From NCBI RefSeq assembly GCF_015062935.1, contig NZ_SUTM01000006.1, positions 50,405-114,404 of the forward strand: a stretch of DNA of 64,000 nucleotides, written 5' to 3'. The notes under the pieces were generated by a model. The model saw only the letters and a list, made by a program, of their open reading frames with translations. It was not told where the DNA came from and searched no databases. Position 1 is the first letter of the stretch, and every line of letters starts with the position of its first letter. Shown here piece by piece: positions 25,658 through 33,994 of the stretch. The stretch is from Methanobrevibacter sp. (GTDB taxonomy: Archaea; Methanobacteriota; Methanobacteria; Methanobacteriales; Methanobacteriaceae). Position numbers and translations under genes: made by a program.

Positions 25658-25979
25658 ATTTACATGCTATATTCTTGAAGAAATGTTTAATTTAATAATG
25701 GTTTTAAACATTTTTTTCATTTAAATTCATCAAATCTTTCAGATATTTCATTTGATTTTTCCAAATATATTTTTTGAATTAAGTAATCTACATGAACTTG
25801 TGATGTTTTACAATTTTCATGGTAACTTCATAGTTTGGCTATGATTTACCTCATTATTTGGTAATTGTAAAGTATTTTTTAATGCAATATTTAAATATGA
25901 TTAATATACAATATTATTGTATAGAATAAGGAGTTAAAATTTTAACTAAAATAAAATTAGTTAATTGGGTTAGATATCT
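25658..25979. promoter_or_regulatory. Gene-free gap with promoter and palindrome ahead of the UPF0058 gene
   Basis: 322 AT-rich bases without a convincing gene. TATA-like AATATTTAAATAT (about 25887-25899) is followed by the perfect palindrome TACAATA-T-TATTGTA at 25907-25921, near the expected transcription start, then AAGGAG (25929-25934) about 45 bases ahead of the ATG. A second AT-rich inverted repeat (TTTTAACTAA / TTAGTTAA) lies between. The palindrome could be an operator. Confidence 0.4.
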
Positions 25980-26264
25980 ATGTACAAAGACGAAATGATA
26001 CAATTACATCAATTTTTAGTATATGTTTTAAAATATTTAGCAGAAGATGACCAAATTACCAACGATTGCAGTGAATATATCACTCTTAAAATCAGCCCAC
26101 ACCATATTCATAAGACAAAGGCAGAGCATAAGCATGCTATTTTTGTTTTATGCAAGATTATTTCTCAGTTAATTGCGGAAAAGGAAAATGAATCCATTCC
26201 GGAAAATGTTCGCAATTCATTAGCAGATTTGGTAGCTAGATCTGAAAGTGAAATTAATGCATAA
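25980..26264 (+). CDS. UPF0058 family protein
   Basis: 94 residues opening M-Y-K-D-E-M-I-Q-L-H-Q-F, with I-S-P-H-H-I-H-K-T-K-A-E-H-K-H-A-I-F in the middle, which is the histidine-rich signature of UPF0058. The family is a helical bundle found in archaea. The clustered His and Glu residues hint at a metal site, and function is unknown. It stands alone upstream of the coenzyme M gene group. Confidence 0.8.
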   Translation: MYKDEMIQLHQFLVYVLKYLAEDDQITNDCSEYITLKISPHHIHKTKAEHKHAIFVLCKIISQLIAEKENESIPENVRNSLADLVARSESEINA

Positions 26265-26381
26265 TTTTTTTACTTTTTTTATATTATTATTTTTTTTTCA
26301 AAAGGCAAAATCTTAAAAAGTTTTATATACAATTAGATATTAGTATTATTAACCATTAAAAAAATTAACACGTGTGATATT

Positions 26382-27152
26382 TTGAAATCCTTTGAATTTT
26401 TATCAAAAAAGAGAGAAGAAAAGCCTAGAAATTGTGGAATTACAATGGTTTTGGATAAAGGTTTAGGCCTTGAAACAGCAGAAAGCTTAATGAACATCTC
26501 AGGAGACTATGTGGATTATCTAAAATTCGGATGGGGAACATCAATAGTTCATGAACAGGAAATAATCAAATCCAAAGTGGAAATGTACAAATCACATGAC
26601 ATAACTCCTTATACAGGAGGAACACTGTTCGAACTGGCATACAAAGCAGATAAACTCGAGGAATTTTTTTCAGAAGCACATGAACTGGGATTTCCGGCCA
26701 TTGAAATTTCAGACGGTTCAACCGAAATTGCCCATGAAGACAAATTAAACTGCATTCAGCTGGCAAAGGAAAACGGATTCGAAGTACTGTCTGAAGTAGG
26801 TAAAAAGAACCCTGTTCTGGATGAGGAACTCACCTTGGATGAGCGAATTGAATTCATGCAGGATGAACTTGACAGTGGATCATCACTTGTCATTGTAGAG
26901 GCAAGGGAAGGTGGAAAAAATATAGGAATATTCGATAAGTCAGGAAATGCAAAAGAAGACGAAATAGATTATATTCTCGAGAATTTTGACGGCAGCAAAA
27001 TCCTCTGGGAAGCACCAAACAAAGACCAACAGGTCTTTTTCATATTAAAATTAGGAAACACAGTCAATCTGGGTAATATTTCCTCAGATGACATCACATC
27101 CCTTGAAACATTAAGACAAGGTTTAAGGGGAGATACATTAGGCAAAATATAA
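26382..27152 (+). CDS. comA: Phosphosulfolactate synthase ComA
   Basis: 256 residues from a TTG start preceded by GTGAT with the same 3-base spacing seen at other starts here, and no upstream alternative is in frame. The motif L-K-F-G-W-G-T-S (about 47-54) with G-I-T-M-V-L-D-K-G near 19-27 and the late I-L-W-E-A-P segment identify ComA. The enzyme adds sulfite to phosphoenolpyruvate to give (2R)-phosphosulfolactate, the first step of coenzyme M synthesis. It leads a co-directional group with the marker-16 protein and an HdrCBA set. Confidence 0.92.
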   Translation: MKSFEFLSKKREEKPRNCGITMVLDKGLGLETAESLMNISGDYVDYLKFGWGTSIVHEQEIIKSKVEMYKSHDITPYTGGTLFELAYKADKLEEFFSEAHELGFPAIEISDGSTEIAHEDKLNCIQLAKENGFEVLSEVGKKNPVLDEELTLDERIEFMQDELDSGSSLVIVEAREGGKNIGIFDKSGNAKEDEIDYILENFDGSKILWEAPNKDQQVFFILKLGNTVNLGNISSDDITSLETLRQGLRGDTLGKI

Positions 27153-27163
27153 AGGTGTATTAA

Positions 27164-28417
27164 TTGACTAATAATAGAACAATCGATAAAATAAATGAAA
27201 AAATCGATAAAGGCGAAGCAAACATCTACACAGCAGAAGAATTCAAAAAACTCATAAAAAAAGGTGATGCACCAAGTTTCGATGAGGTGGATGTTGTAAC
27301 CTGCGGTACATGCGGTGTAATGAGCGGAACAGCGGCAATCCTCAACTTCATTATTTCAGAACCGGGAGAGTTCATCAGGGCATCAGAAGTCTATATAAAC
27401 GGTGTGCCTGCATATGCAGGACCATGTCCAAACGAATGGCTAGGCTCAGTCGACGTTATACTTCACGGAACAGCACATTCAATTTATGATGAAAGCTATG
27501 GCGGAGGATTTTTACTTAAGGAACTTCTAGAAGGCAAGGAAGTTAATGTCAGGGTTGAAAGCGCAGACGGCAAAACAATAGAAAATACAATAACCATGGA
27601 AGATATCACCCGTGCACAGCTAATCGGTGCAAGAATGGCATTTAAAAACTATACTGCATTCACAAACCCGAACAATGACGCAGTTTCATCAATTTTTGCA
27701 GCCACTCCTCTTGAAGGAAATTTAAGGGGACTAACATTTTCAGGCTGCGGAGACCTAAACCCCCTTCAAAATGACATTCCCCACAATGTAATCAGAGAAG
27801 GTTCAAAGGTTTTAATCAACGGGGCTCAGGGCTATATTTTAGGAGATGGAACAAGGTCAAGTCCAGAAAAACCAAACCTGATGCTTTCAGCAGACTTATG
27901 TAAGATGGACCCTTACTATATCGGAGGATTCAAAACAGGTCAAGGCGGAGAAATTTACGATACCGTAGCCATACCGATACCTGTATTGTCACAGGAAATC
28001 TATGATAACCTGCTTGTAACAGACGATATGGTAGATATTCCGGTAGCGGATATCAAGGGACGTCATCTGCCTTTGGATGAAACAAACTACGCAAAATTAT
28101 GGGCAGACCATGATTTGAGACCACAATACAACAGACAGAATTGCGCAAAATGCGATAAATGTGTAGTGGAGGAGATTTGCCCTACAAATGCATTCAGAAA
28201 TGAAAGACTAAATCTGGCATACTGTTTCGGCTGTGGAATGTGTGCAAGCTACTGCACAAACTCAGCATTTGAAATGGACACCGGAAGTGTTGATTTAAAT
28301 ATTAACGGCAGCAATGTCAATGTTCCTATAATCTGCAGGCAATCCGACAGATTAAGGGCAAATAAATTATCATTAACATTAAAGAAAATGATTGAAAAAA
28401 GAGAGTTTAGATTGTAA
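27164..28417 (+). CDS. Methanogenesis marker 16-type metalloprotein (DUF39 plus ferredoxin), probable last coenzyme M step
   Basis: 417 residues from a TTG start with AGGTG (27153-27157) 6 bases ahead. The DUF39/HcyBio core has V-T-C-G-T-C-G-V-M-S-G-T-A near 45-57, S-G-C-G-D-L-N-P near 202 and conserved glycine loops. C-terminal motifs C-A-K-C-D-K-C-x5-C-P and C-F-G-C-G-M-C-x3-C bind two [4Fe-4S] clusters. Related DUF39 proteins put sulfur onto aspartate semialdehyde to make homocysteine. The marker-16 branch has been reported to convert sulfoacetaldehyde to coenzyme M. The position after comA and near comDE favours the latter. Confidence 0.8.
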   Translation: MTNNRTIDKINEKIDKGEANIYTAEEFKKLIKKGDAPSFDEVDVVTCGTCGVMSGTAAILNFIISEPGEFIRASEVYINGVPAYAGPCPNEWLGSVDVILHGTAHSIYDESYGGGFLLKELLEGKEVNVRVESADGKTIENTITMEDITRAQLIGARMAFKNYTAFTNPNNDAVSSIFAATPLEGNLRGLTFSGCGDLNPLQNDIPHNVIREGSKVLINGAQGYILGDGTRSSPEKPNLMLSADLCKMDPYYIGGFKTGQGGEIYDTVAIPIPVLSQEIYDNLLVTDDMVDIPVADIKGRHLPLDETNYAKLWADHDLRPQYNRQNCAKCDKCVVEEICPTNAFRNERLNLAYCFGCGMCASYCTNSAFEMDTGSVDLNINGSNVNVPIICRQSDRLRANKLSLTLKKMIEKREFRL

Positions 28418-28431
28418 AAAAGGGTGATAAC

Positions 28432-29034
28432 ATGTCAAATCAGCAAAAGATTACTGACTCACCAATTGATTTTGCAGTTGAGATAATCAATGACGTAAAA
28501 AACTCTAAGGAAGAAGGGGTTTTAAAGTGTGTGCAATGCGGAATGTGCACATCAACATGTCCGGCTGCAAGACATTCAGACTATAATCCCCGTGAAATAA
28601 TCGAACGTGTACTTGACGGTGACGAGGAACTGCTAAAGGACGACAATATATGGAACTGTTTCTATTGTTATACCTGCCACAGCGTATGTCCTGTCGGAAA
28701 CAGCGTCTGCGAGGTCAATCAGATTTTAAAACAGATTGCCATAGAAAACAGAATAGGCTATGAAAAGCTTTATGAATATCTGGGATTTGCAGACTCCTAT
28801 TTCACCGCAGCTATCGGAGCAATTCCTGAAATATTTTTCACAGACATTGACCGTGACGTGCCTGGCTGGTGGGATTTCAGACAGCACCTGGATGAAATAA
28901 GAGACGAACTGGAACTTGACCCGCCATTAATGCCATCAGAAGAGGTAATTGATGAGGTAAGTACAATACTTACAATAACAGGTTTTAAAGATAAAATAGA
29001 TAAAATAAGATCTTCACAGGAGGATGAACAATGA
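28432..29034 (+). CDS. HdrC-like iron-sulfur subunit
   Basis: 200 residues with two ferredoxin-type motifs, C-V-Q-C-G-M-C-x3-C-P (about 33-43) and C-F-Y-C-Y-T-C-x3-C-P (about 78-88), in the usual HdrC positions. HdrC relays electrons between HdrA and HdrB. GGGTGAT precedes the ATG. The end overlaps hdrB by 4 bases. The location inside a coenzyme M synthesis cluster, and not beside hydrogenase genes, suggests a paralogue with a biosynthetic task. Confidence 0.8.
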   Translation: MSNQQKITDSPIDFAVEIINDVKNSKEEGVLKCVQCGMCTSTCPAARHSDYNPREIIERVLDGDEELLKDDNIWNCFYCYTCHSVCPVGNSVCEVNQILKQIAIENRIGYEKLYEYLGFADSYFTAAIGAIPEIFFTDIDRDVPGWWDFRQHLDEIRDELELDPPLMPSEEVIDEVSTILTITGFKDKIDKIRSSQEDEQ

Positions 29035-29972
29035 AACAGGTTCCCGACAAGGACATATTGCTTTTTAGAAGCTGTCTTGTAAGTGTGGAATATCCGGGAG
29101 TCGAGGCTTCAACAAAATTTGTTTTCGATAAACTGGGAATTGACTATGCAATTTCAGAAAAACAAACCTGCTGCACTGGCTTGGGACATTATTCAGATGT
29201 CTTCAACCAGATTGATACTTCCGCCATAGGTGCAAGAAATTTCAGGATTGCAAAGGATATGGGAAGACCAAATCTTGTGATGATGTGTGCGACATGTTAT
29301 GCAATCAATAAAAAATCAGTCAAACTGCTCAATAAAAAGGACGATTTGAGAAATCACATTAACAAGTTATTTGAGGATAACGGATTGTCACACCTGAAAT
29401 ATGAGAAGGATGACCTTAAACCAACTGAAAACATATTCCACGTGGTTGACATTATCTATAATAAAAAAGATGAGATTAAAAAACATATAAAATATGATTT
29501 AAGTGACTATACAATAGCAACCCATCACGGCTGCCATTACTGTAAGGTCCATTATGAAGATACTATCGGAGGAGTAAGGGACCCGAATATAATGGATGAG
29601 ATAATTGAAGAATGCGGATGCAAAACAATTGGATGGTATGACCACAAGAGAGCTACCTGCGGAACAGGATTCAGGCAGAGATATTCAAATCCTGACTTGT
29701 CTTTTACCGCAACAGCAGATAAAATGAATGCAATAGCAGATGAAGACGTTGATATTTTAGTTCATTTATGTCCGAATTGCCATATTCAATTTGACAGATA
29801 TCAGCATCTGATAAGCGAGAGAGAAGGCAGAAACTTTAAAGCTATTCATTTGAACATAGCACAGTTTATTGCACTGGCGATGGGCGGTGATTTTGATAAG
29901 GTTATTGGTGTCAAGGCACATACGGTACCTATAGACTCAGTCATTAAAGAGTTGAAGGAGATTGAAAAATGA
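29031..29972 (+). CDS. HdrB-like CCG-domain subunit with an incomplete second cluster site
   Basis: 313 residues with two CCG domains. The first is complete: C15, C47-C48, C86 and C89. The second has C168, C247 and C250, but the central Cys-Cys pair reads T209-C210, so one ligand of the second noncubane [4Fe-4S] cluster is absent. In catabolic HdrB both clusters are needed to split the CoM-S-S-CoB disulfide. The protein here may therefore reduce or activate something else. It is coupled to hdrC and hdrA by ATGA-type overlaps, with GGAGGATGA as ribosome site. Confidence 0.75.
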   Translation: MKQVPDKDILLFRSCLVSVEYPGVEASTKFVFDKLGIDYAISEKQTCCTGLGHYSDVFNQIDTSAIGARNFRIAKDMGRPNLVMMCATCYAINKKSVKLLNKKDDLRNHINKLFEDNGLSHLKYEKDDLKPTENIFHVVDIIYNKKDEIKKHIKYDLSDYTIATHHGCHYCKVHYEDTIGGVRDPNIMDEIIEECGCKTIGWYDHKRATCGTGFRQRYSNPDLSFTATADKMNAIADEDVDILVHLCPNCHIQFDRYQHLISEREGRNFKAIHLNIAQFIALAMGGDFDKVIGVKAHTVPIDSVIKELKEIEK

Positions 29973-32278
29973 GGGATGATTTAAAAGTTGGCGTGTTTTT
30001 ATGTGAATGCGGAGGAAATATTTCGGACGTAATAAATTTGGATGAAGTAAGAGCCTCCCTTGATGTTGAATTTATAGGGCAATTCGAAAATTTATGTTCA
30101 CTGAACGGACGTAAAATTATTCGTGATGCCATATTTGACTATGATTTGGACAGGGTTGTTGTTGCAGCATGTTCACCGATAAGTCACGAAAAAACATTCC
30201 AGGATTATGTAAAGCCTCTCAATCCTTATCTTATGGACATGGCCAATGTCCGGGAACAATGTTCATGGGTGCATTCCGATAAAAAGAAAGCAACTCAAAA
30301 AGCCATAACTTTAATCAACGCTTCCATTGAGAAGGTAAAGCAGTCCGATGCTGTCGACCCGATTTACTGCCAGACACCTGATGAAGTTGCAGTAATCGGA
30401 GGGGGAATAGCCGGAATGAATGCGGCACTGTCTCTTGCAAAACAGGGAACCAAAGTCACTCTGATAGAGCAATCACCTTCAATCGGAGGGCATATGGCCA
30501 AAATAGGTAAAGTGTTTTCTCCTGTCAAAATCGCTGAAGAATGTGGAATGTGTCTTTTAAACCCTATTTTAAACGAGCTTGTCTGGAATGAAAACATTGA
30601 AGTGATGACAAACACCAAGGTCATCGAATCTGAAAGAAGGGCAGGAACCTACAATTTGATTTTGGAAAAATCTCCCCGCTATGTTGACACTACAAAATGC
30701 ATTGCATGCGGAAAATGCGCCGAAGAATGTGAAGTGGAAGTTCCAAATGACTGGAATGACAATTTGTCTTTAAGAAAAGCTATTTACAGGCCATTCGGCC
30801 AGTCATATCCTGAAGCCTATGTCATTGACATGGACAACTGTACCAAATGCAGCAACTGTGTCAAGGCATGCAGCATGAGGGCAATTAAACTCAGGGGAAA
30901 ACCTGAAAGGATTCCTCTGCAGGTAGGTTCAATCATTGTAGCAACAGGCCACAAGCTCTTTGACATGGAAAAACGTCCTGAATACGGATATACAAGATAC
31001 GATGATGTTATTACCCAATCTGAACTTGGACGCATAACTGGCGTAAACGGTCCGACCAAAGGAAAACTCTTAAAGTCCAATGGTGAAGTTCCAAAACGTG
31101 TCGTGATGATACAGTGTGTGGGTTCACGTGATGAAAAGCCTGACGGACATAAATACTGCTCCAAGATATGCTGTACAGTGGCTCTAAAAAATGCAAATAT
31201 CATCAAGCACAAATATCCCGACACTGACGTTCTGATTTGTTATACCGATGTGAGAACACCGGGAATGTTTGAAAAATACTATAAGCATACTCAGGAAAAT
31301 GAAGTGAGATTCCTGCGCGGAAGACCAGGTGAAGTCGTTAAAAAAGGAGATAACTTCATAGTCAGAACAGAAGATACTCTTAAAGGAGAATTTGTTGAAA
31401 TCGAAGCGGATATGGTTGTGCTTTCAACAGCTATGGAACCTTCACTGGGTACCCGTGAGATAGCTGAAACATTAAATATCGGAACAACAGAGGACGGTTT
31501 CATTAAGGAATCCCATCCAAAAATCAAACCGGTAGCTACTGATGTTCAGGGAATATTCGTCTGCGGAACAGCACAGGATCCAAAAGACATTACTGATTCA
31601 ATCATGCAGGCCACAGCCGCTGCATCAAAGGTTTCAGAATACAATTATGGAGGAGTTGAAATAGAACCTTTCATTGCTGAAATCGACACTGAAAAATGTA
31701 ATTTATGCGGTGAATGTATTAAACGCTGCAAATACAAGTCAATGAGCATTCAAAATGATGAAGTCTACATTGACCCTATGAGCTGCACAGGTTGTGGAAA
31801 ATGTCTGGTAGGATGTTCACAAAGGGCCATTAAGGTAAACGGTAACATTGACGAAAAAATCATGGCGACAATTAAAGGGGTATTGTCCAAAAAACAGAAA
31901 GATGAGCGTATGATTTTGGTATTCCTGGACAATATCGGTTATACTGCCGCCGACAATATTGGTGTAAACAGACTTTCCTATCCGGAATCCATCCATATTA
32001 TTAAGGTAATCTCTGTAAATCGTGTAAGGCCAAATCATATCAGGTATGCTCTTGATAACGGTGCTGACGGCATATTCATCGGCGAGTTTCCTGGTGATTT
32101 GATGTATGATGATGTCGAGCGCAAAATCAAAGGTGTTAAAAACAGAATTGAAGAGTTAGGTGAAGACCCTGAAAGAATAGAATTTTCCAAAGTATATATT
32201 CCATATTTCTCAGGCCTTGCCCGTAAACTAACAGACTTTGATAAAAGGATTGCCGAGCTGGATGAAGCAGAATTATAA
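29969..32278 (+). CDS. HdrA-like flavoprotein fused to a cysteine-free MvhD-like domain
   Basis: 769 residues, about 110 more than ordinary HdrA. N-terminal F-L-C-E-C-G-G-N-I, FAD-binding G-G-G-I-A-G-M-N-A-A near 142-151, C-G-M-C (about 193-196), and four ferredoxin motifs (C-I-A-C-G-K-C, C-T-K-C-S-N-C, C-N-L-C-G-E-C, C-T-G-C-G-K-C) are HdrA features. From about residue 646 the sequence follows MvhD (for example I-G-V-N-R-L-S-Y-P-E-S-I-H-I-I-K-V), but all [2Fe-2S] cysteines of MvhD are replaced: D-N-I-G for C-x-x-C and G-E-F-P-G-D-L-M-Y for the G-C-x-x-G-D-C-H-Y element. Last gene of the coupled HdrCBA group. Confidence 0.8.
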   Translation: MRDDLKVGVFLCECGGNISDVINLDEVRASLDVEFIGQFENLCSLNGRKIIRDAIFDYDLDRVVVAACSPISHEKTFQDYVKPLNPYLMDMANVREQCSWVHSDKKKATQKAITLINASIEKVKQSDAVDPIYCQTPDEVAVIGGGIAGMNAALSLAKQGTKVTLIEQSPSIGGHMAKIGKVFSPVKIAEECGMCLLNPILNELVWNENIEVMTNTKVIESERRAGTYNLILEKSPRYVDTTKCIACGKCAEECEVEVPNDWNDNLSLRKAIYRPFGQSYPEAYVIDMDNCTKCSNCVKACSMRAIKLRGKPERIPLQVGSIIVATGHKLFDMEKRPEYGYTRYDDVITQSELGRITGVNGPTKGKLLKSNGEVPKRVVMIQCVGSRDEKPDGHKYCSKICCTVALKNANIIKHKYPDTDVLICYTDVRTPGMFEKYYKHTQENEVRFLRGRPGEVVKKGDNFIVRTEDTLKGEFVEIEADMVVLSTAMEPSLGTREIAETLNIGTTEDGFIKESHPKIKPVATDVQGIFVCGTAQDPKDITDSIMQATAAASKVSEYNYGGVEIEPFIAEIDTEKCNLCGECIKRCKYKSMSIQNDEVYIDPMSCTGCGKCLVGCSQRAIKVNGNIDEKIMATIKGVLSKKQKDERMILVFLDNIGYTAADNIGVNRLSYPESIHIIKVISVNRVRPNHIRYALDNGADGIFIGEFPGDLMYDDVERKIKGVKNRIEELGEDPERIEFSKVYIPYFSGLARKLTDFDKRIAELDEAEL

Positions 32279-32349
32279 TTTTTTGAATTATACTTTCTGC
32301 AACTTCTTTATTTTAAAAAAATAATGGGGATGATTAATCCCCAAAAAAT

Positions 32350-32625
32350 TTATTTATTTTCTTTGTTTAAATAATCCACAATTTCTTTGCCATTATCTGT
32401 AATTTGATATAGTCTCCCTTTAGAGAGTTCTTCATTTAGACACACGACTAAATTGTTCTTTTTCAAATTAGATAATGTATTTGATACTTGTGTCTCTCCT
32501 AAATTAGTATCTTTTGCAATTTCTGTGGGCATTTTTATTCCTTTTTCCAAACTTTTCAATATTTTTATTTTACATGTGGATACCTTCACATATCCAAGGT
32601 AATAAAAAAATTGTTTTTCGTTCAT
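32350..32625 (-). CDS. Small winged-helix transcription regulator
   Basis: 91 residues, paralogue of the 23131-23394 protein. It has the winged-helix core M-P-T-E-I-A-K-D-T-N-L-G-E-T-Q-V-S-N-T-L and wing V-V-C-L-N-E-E-L-S-K-G-R-L-Y-Q-I-T-D-N-G. It lies between hdrA and comE in the coenzyme M region, transcribed with the comDE strand but separated by 150 bases, so it has its own promoter. It may act on the surrounding genes. Confidence 0.75.
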   Translation of the reverse strand: MNEKQFFYYLGYVKVSTCKIKILKSLEKGIKMPTEIAKDTNLGETQVSNTLSNLKKNNLVVCLNEELSKGRLYQITDNGKEIVDYLNKENK

Positions 32626-32775
32626 AAAATGTAATTGTGCATATTAATTACTAAAATTTTTATATAATTAATTTATATGATTTTAATAAGGTGTTATTAA
32701 CTTTAATAACACTTGAGTCTAAGTTATTTTTTTTTGGTGATGTTGTTTTAAAAAAAGTAAAAAATAGATATTAAT

Positions 32776-33315
32776 CTATTTAATGGCGTTCATAAATCTT
32801 TCTTTGATTTCAACAGGTGTCAAATCAATAATCGGTGCAGATGAATTGCCTGCTTCAGTTTTAAAAACAATAAAGCTTGCATCATCACTTTTAATAATGT
32901 CCTTTAGATTGATGTCTTCAAAATTGTAGCTGTTTTTAAAGCCAACGCTTTCAGCTATTTTGCATAAATCAATCTTTTGAGCGTAAGTATCCTGATTGCC
33001 TGTTGAACCGTAGGCACCATTGTCAATAACAATCCATGTAAGGTTTTTTGGATTGTTTGCAAAAATGGTTACCATTGAACCCATATTCATTAAAAGAGAC
33101 CCGTCTCCATCAATAACGACAACATTTTCATCCGGTTTTGACAATGCAAGACCGAATCCTATTGATGAGGCAAGACCCATTGACCCGATCATATAGAAGT
33201 TTTTGTCACGGTCGTTGATTTCATATAACTCTCTTGATGGAAATCCTATGTTGCATACAACAATTTCGTCATCAATGTATTCCATAATTTCATAGATTGC
33301 TTCAAATCTTGCCAT
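32776..33315 (-). CDS. comE: Sulfopyruvate decarboxylase, beta subunit
   Basis: 179 residues. The thiamine diphosphate motif runs from G-D-G-S (70-73) to V-I-D-N-G-A-Y (97-103), followed by G-S-T-G-N-Q. In archaea the pyruvate-decarboxylase-like enzyme is split, and this is the C-terminal, cofactor-phosphate-binding half. With ComD it converts 3-sulfopyruvate to sulfoacetaldehyde in coenzyme M synthesis. The start has GGTGAT with the usual 3-base spacing and lies 4 bases after the comD stop. Confidence 0.92.
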   Translation of the reverse strand: MARFEAIYEIMEYIDDEIVVCNIGFPSRELYEINDRDKNFYMIGSMGLASSIGFGLALSKPDENVVVIDGDGSLLMNMGSMVTIFANNPKNLTWIVIDNGAYGSTGNQDTYAQKIDLCKIAESVGFKNSYNFEDINLKDIIKSDDASFIVFKTEAGNSSAPIIDLTPVEIKERFMNAIK

Positions 33316-33319
33316 GTTA

Positions 33320-33811
33320 TCACCAATATTTAATTTCCAAAAGTATGCTTACTGGTTTTCCTTCTTCAACGGATAAATCCCAGGAATTTCTCACGTCCAC
33401 ATATGCCGCATCAGGTGTTGCAGGTTTAAAGAATTTAAAATTCATGGCCTCAAGAATCAATGGTGTTGACTCTCCCATCGGAACCTGTCCGCAGATGTTT
33501 TCCCCTTCTGTTCCCCTATGGCTCATTATCATAAGCAAAGGAAACTCATACAGTTCTGTCAATGATTTCAGTGCATTGATTGAGTTTCCAAGACCGGAAT
33601 TCTGCATTAATATGGCTGTTCTTTTACCTCCAAGAAAAGCCCCGGCACATATTCCGATACCTTCCTCTTCACGTGTAACCGGGATGTGTGTGATTTCTTC
33701 ATCCTCATCAATCATATTTAATAATTTTGATAGGTTTACGCATGGAACACTAACGATAAAGTCGATTCCCGCATCTTTAAGTCCGTTATAAATAGCTTCA
33801 CTACTATCCAT
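33320..33811 (-). CDS. comD: Sulfopyruvate decarboxylase, alpha subunit
   Basis: 163 residues, the N-terminal pyrimidine-binding half of the split enzyme. V-S-V-P-C-V-N (about 20-26), [14 protein letters not shown] (about 44-57, containing the cofactor-activating glutamate), and the [12 protein letters not shown] segment mark ComD. It is the first gene of the comD-comE operon on the minus strand, about 180 bases from divergent cofH. Confidence 0.92.
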   Translation of the reverse strand: MDSSEAIYNGLKDAGIDFIVSVPCVNLSKLLNMIDEDEEITHIPVTREEEGIGICAGAFLGGKRTAILMQNSGLGNSINALKSLTELYEFPLLMIMSHRGTEGENICGQVPMGESTPLILEAMNFKFFKPATPDAAYVDVRNSWDLSVEEGKPVSILLEIKYW

Positions 33812-33994
33812 TTTATCACTTCATTAAATAGTATATTTTAATATTATAAAAATATATTTAAATTATTTTCATTCAGTAATTTTTAGTTTATGTTAGTATT
33901 AATGGTATATTTTCTTTTTAATTAATGTACATTTTAATACATTTGGTTTAATTAATAGTAACCTTTTTATTTAACTTTAAACTTATATACAATC

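Noticed and set aside
27164..28417. Assignment as the homocysteine-forming aspartate semialdehyde sulfurtransferase
   Set aside because: This is possible from the DUF39 core, but the direct linkage with comA and comDE makes the coenzyme M role more likely. It is kept as an alternative.
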